Shown piece after piece: positions 60,151 to 64,000 of a DNA stretch of 64,000 nucleotides; positions within the stretch are counted from its first letter, which is position 1, and every line of letters begins with the position of its first letter. The notes below the pieces were generated by a model, which ran no database searches, was not told the DNA's origin, and saw only the letters and a list, made by a program, of their open reading frames with translations. Position numbers and translations under genes: made by a program. The DNA is from Medicago truncatula (taxonomy: Eukaryota; Streptophyta; Magnoliopsida; Fabales; Fabaceae): positions 47,517,762 to 47,581,761 of the forward strand of contig NC_053042.1 in the NCBI RefSeq assembly GCF_003473485.1, given 5' to 3'.

Positions 60151-61739
60151 TCCTTACAAAACCAGCTTGTAAGGTGAAGTTTGTCTCCTCTTTATAAACT
60201 ATTTAACGCAAAGCAAATCATAAACAAGACCATCTCTATTCTTCTTCAACTCCAATGTAACTCTTGATGTCATTCAATTCCTTTTGTTTTTTTTTTCTTT
60301 CTTTTATGGTACAAATTTCAATTTCTTGTTTTTCCCACCAAAAACCTACCTCAGTGATGTAATAATAAGACAGAATTTAATTTTTGAAAGCGTTCATATA
60401 TTAGTATTACTTTATTTTTTTTCTTAATCACTAAGTTGAACAAAACAATTTTCTCAAAAAAAAAAAAAATTGACCAAAACAATATTAACGAAGTTAGAGA
60501 TTGTTGTTAAATAAATTTGTATATTTTCATGAAGAAAAAAAATTCCTTGATAATTAGATTATTTTATTCACTGTGAACGGGTTGTATTTTGATGTCTTTG
60601 TTTTTATTTCTCTTAAAAATTAATTATCTCTCATCTAAATAATTTATTTTAAGGGTTTTGTTAGAAGCCACTCATGAAGGTGTCTTTTAGCAATCCACAC
60701 CTCAAGGTGTGATTTTCACTTTTTAGTTATAATTTTGTTAAAAGACACCTTCATAAAAATTAATTGGTGTCTTTTAACAAATGCTCATAGAATAACTTGC
60801 TAAAAGACACCTTCATAAAAACCAAAGGAACCCAAAACCCTTATTTTAATCATTCGTCTATCATTATGTCTCTCTTAAATGAACTAAAGACACAAAAAAC
60901 CAAAGGAACCCAAGTATTTTCCTTGGTGAACACTCCCCTACCTTCTATGAAGAGTCTTGGGTCACTCATTTATGTGCTAGAACAATATGATAAAAAATAA
61001 AAAGTGCACCAATGCACAAAGTTTAGCATTTATATCCATGCAAATACATACCGCCAGCCAATATTTTCATGAAATTGTTGATGTTTAACAATGTTTTGTC
61101 AAAGAGAAAAAACAATGTTTAGTCCCAATTTTAAAGTGGATTGAACCTTCTAAATTCGACTATTATGTATACTCTATATTATTATTGTGAACTTAAAAGT
61201 ATACATTATTGTTTCCTAACAATTGGGATATTGCACTTGGAGTGGCTTTCTAGTTTTTCTTGTGTGCAAATTAAAAACATTGCTATCCGTTACAATACAT
61301 ATACTCGGTTTTTTCTCTTCAGAAAAACCAAACTTTTTATTAATGGTTGAACCCATAAACAACCAGGCACAATGTGTAGATATCAGTACAGCAATATGTA
61401 CCCTATCACAGTTTAGTACATCAACACCAAAATATACCACTACCTCTTATTCAAATACACAAATTACTAAATATGCAATAATTGATTCCTATAATAAAAT
61501 TACTTCCAGCTTATTCACACTGCTGAACAATGAGCATAAGATACTTTGGTAGAAAGAGACCAGTTCAAATCATCATCCACAAGAAAGACACCAGTTCAAA
61601 CCATCATCCACAAAACAAGCATCAACCTGCTTTGCATATACTTTTCTCCACCATAATCACAACATAAATACGTCCTGCACAACAACTACCAACCACTAAA
61701 CAGCCCCCAAAGCCACTAGCCTCTATTAATTCCTCAACA
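60151..61739. other. Intergenic, no gene recognised
   Basis: AT-rich. At 60670-60830 the word aaaagacaccttcat occurs in both orientations three or more times (gaaggtgtctttt, aaaagacaccttcataaaaa), a small local repeat cluster. Short frames at 60797-61552 show no family features. Confidence 0.5.
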
Positions 61740-62210
61740 CCATCTTCAATGAACCAAAACCAAACTAATTCCTGTGGTATGGTCAGTGGTCTGCATCGAT
61801 ATCATCCTGCTTCCTTAATCTGGCAGATTTCAATTTACTGCATAGCGAAGTCCAGAACCAAATGGTATAATCTTTCCAACCACGCAAAAAACTTGGTATT
61901 GCCCGGTTTATTAATATCCTGTTAATCAGTTTATGCACATGCAGCATGTGGAAGATTACAGACAGTAACAATGAAACGTGCAACACATTCCTCATCTGAT
62001 CAATCAAATCTTTATCTTTTGATTCTAAATTCAAATAGCTTTACTACACCAAGGCAAGCCTCTAGATTCAAGCACCATTGTGAGATGGTGTAATTGAGAT
62101 TGTTTGCTTTAATTTTCAACCAACTCCAAGCTACAATTCTTACCTCATCCACTAAGATTTCCACCCTCACTTGACTGTTGTGAAAGGCTTTCCCATTTCT
62201 CACTTCAGTG
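61740..62210 (-). pseudogene. Possible LINE 3'-end relic
   Basis: Minus-strand reading FHNSQVRVEILVDEVRIVAW, then SWLKIK and ISQWCLNLEACLG, has the pattern of the last residues of plant LINE open frame 2 (a hydrophobic stretch, then W-S-W-L, then a W/C-containing end). The downstream DNA has the T/G-rich look of a LINE 3' end when read on the minus strand. No reverse-transcriptase core is present. Weakly supported. Confidence 0.4.
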
Positions 62211-62907
62211 TCGCTATATACTCAGCCTTTAGTCTGCAATCGATTATCTTAAAGAACTTAACTAAGCATTTATTCACAAGCTAGTCTAAAAAGAAATAAG
62301 CTGGAAAAGCTTATAAACATTTGATATTATGGGAGTATGGGACAAATCAAAATAAACTCAAAAAAAATCTTAATATTTTCTTAATTAAAAAAACAACTCG
62401 AGTTGTTCTCCCTTAATGCCCACACGTGTTGGGCTTCTTCTGAACAAGCTAGCATGCTTGTGACTCTTTTGATTGTTTCATTGAAAAATAAACATGCCCA
62501 TGATTCTGTATTGCATCTAGTTCTACTCTTAATTAATCCCTAATCCCATAACTCAGTAATCTGTGATTTCTCGATTTACAACATCTTGAATCCACTATAT
62601 AAATAAATTCAGAATAGCACAATAAACCTTTTGTTGCAATATCATTTAAAAATTAAAACTGTTTTTGTCAATTTCAATTTGACAGCGATACACCATATAT
62701 GTAAGAACATTCTATCACTCAACATACGTCCTATGATCTCTATCTGTTAATGTGAGCAGTCATTATCTACAACTTAGTACTTACAGGTCCCAAGAAATTT
62801 TCTAGAACTTTAAAACACGTACCAACCATAGTTAACAACAAAAACCAAACAGCAATACTCGTAGGTAAACAAGTCCTTGGTCATGTGCCTCATGAATCAT
62901 GGATGAA

Positions 62908-64000
62908 TTAGAGACCAAGCCTTTTCAGAAAACGTCTGGTCCTGTGCCTCATGCGGGAGAAAACAACAACTACACAAGCAACTATCAAAGGAGGGTAATC
63001 CACACCGGAAACATTCAATTTCTGAACCCATTCTGCAGTACTAATACCAATATCGCCATAAACTAACATTAGCATAATAGCTATCAATGCCACCCCAACC
63101 AAGATCCTGTACACCGGTTTAAGTAACGACTCCTGAAGCAAATCAAAATCATATTCAGGGTTTGTTTGGATTGGCTTATTTGAACATATCCGCTAGAATT
63201 AACACACTTTTTTTAAAGAATCCAAAGAAAAATATTTATGAACCAACTAAACTCGCACAAAGGCATGCTACAGATAGCCAAAGAAAGACAAGATATAAAG
63301 TATACATTACATTTTGAAAGATAACTTACAACAACACAAAAACAAAACTACCTTCAAATAACAAACAATGCCAGCCACCACAAACTAGAACAAAAAACAA
63401 AGTCCAATCGTTAAACAAAGTCTACTGGCATAAGCACTTATGAGATTATTTGAGGGAACTTATCAAACCAACTTATGACACGTGCACAAGTTGTTTTGAG
63501 CTATGAAGCAAGGACACGAACATGGACACCGCACATTGACACAGCACTGACATGACACCAATAATGATTTGAGAAAATAACATAATTCAATGTAATCACG
63601 TGTGACGGTGTTGGTGTGAGACACGTCTTCAAATTGAAGTGTCAGTGCTACAAAGGCTTTGAGCTTATTTCATAAGTTATCTTAGATTGCTTACAAAAGT
63701 GTTATAGCTCATACAAAATAATTTAACTTGATTTTATCTTATATTCTTATGCAAAAGAAATAGCTTATTCATATGAGCTTGTACGATGAATGATTATGCT
63801 ATAAGCTACAAATTAACCTCATTACATTACAATTAAGTTAACGCACCACTACCACATTTTATTTCACGTCATTTTTCTTAATTAATCATAATTAGACAAA
63901 AATGTACACGTGTGTTAATTAAAGAATTGAAATTGAAGAAACAGCACTACCTTGGGTTCACCGTCGATGTATAGAACGGCGGCGTTCCGGTAAGACAAGA
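62908..64000 (-). CDS. Unrecognised small membrane protein, C-terminal exons (partial)
   Basis: Two exons on the minus strand: one entering from beyond the right edge and ending at 63951 (donor CCAAG|GTAGTG), and a last exon 63132-62908 with stop TAA at 62910-62908. They join in phase to read RNAAVLYIDGEPK and then ESLLKPVYRILVGVALIAIM. Two hydrophobic helices follow (about VGVALIAIMLMLVYGDIG and PPLIVACVVVVFS), and the protein ends in a strongly basic tail, MRHRTRRFLKRLGL. The topology suggests an integral membrane protein with a cytosolic basic end. I do not recognise the family. The N-terminus and start are outside the window. Confidence 0.75.
63155..63830. repeat. Possible hAT-like MITE in the intron of the last gene
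   Basis: gggtttgtttggattggctt resembles the left end of the element at 26886. aagcacttatgagattattt, gagcttatttcataagttat and gctataagctac are the typical subterminal words. The right end was not defined, so limits are approximate. Confidence 0.4.

Overview
The window is plant nuclear DNA, most likely from a papilionoid legume, with Medicago the best guess. It is AT-rich, with compact multi-exon genes and GT-AG introns. It is dense in MITEs, tRNA-derived SINEs, LINE relics and Mutator-like elements, and it holds a decaying F-box cluster. The species call is inference from repeat style and protein likeness; no search was run.

Layout: (1) 189-726, minus: first three exons of CSTF64, an mRNA 3'-end processing factor; the gene runs off the left edge. 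(2) 3289-5099: a non-autonomous Mutator-like element with a perfect 9-bp target duplication and arms of about 430 bp, enclosing a decayed kinase domain of a BRI1-like (BRL2/VH1-type) receptor kinase. (3) 8197-11652, minus: a five-exon NAC transcription factor ending in a membrane anchor. Retaining its last intron would give a 481-residue form without the anchor. (4) 19062-21869, plus: a sphingoid-base C4-hydroxylase gene. About 2.2 kb downstream lies a 5'-truncated, frameshifted copy (24022-26640) joined to a broken F-box gene. (5) 23-42 kb: the F-box cluster, with one intact gene (28816-29991), one full-length pseudogene (38205-39325), one shortened relic (23061-23725) and two 3' tails, interrupted by nested LINEs and MULEs. 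Its spacers carry pieces of the neighbouring capping-protein gene. (6) 43582-48300, minus: actin-capping protein beta, 8 exons, 256 residues. (7) 50779-58721, minus: a PUS3/DEG1-type tRNA pseudouridine synthase, 14 exons, 405 residues. (8) 62908-64000, minus: the last exons of an unrecognised small membrane protein that continues past the right edge.

The genes are unrelated in function and form no pathway. The main interest is how the DNA is assembled: gene-fragment capture by a MULE, F-box duplication that carried neighbouring gene pieces along, a chimeric hydroxylase/F-box junction, and insertions that can be dated against empty paralogous sites. Exon coordinates were worked out by hand from splice consensus, reading phase and remembered family sequences; they have not been checked by alignment or RNA data.
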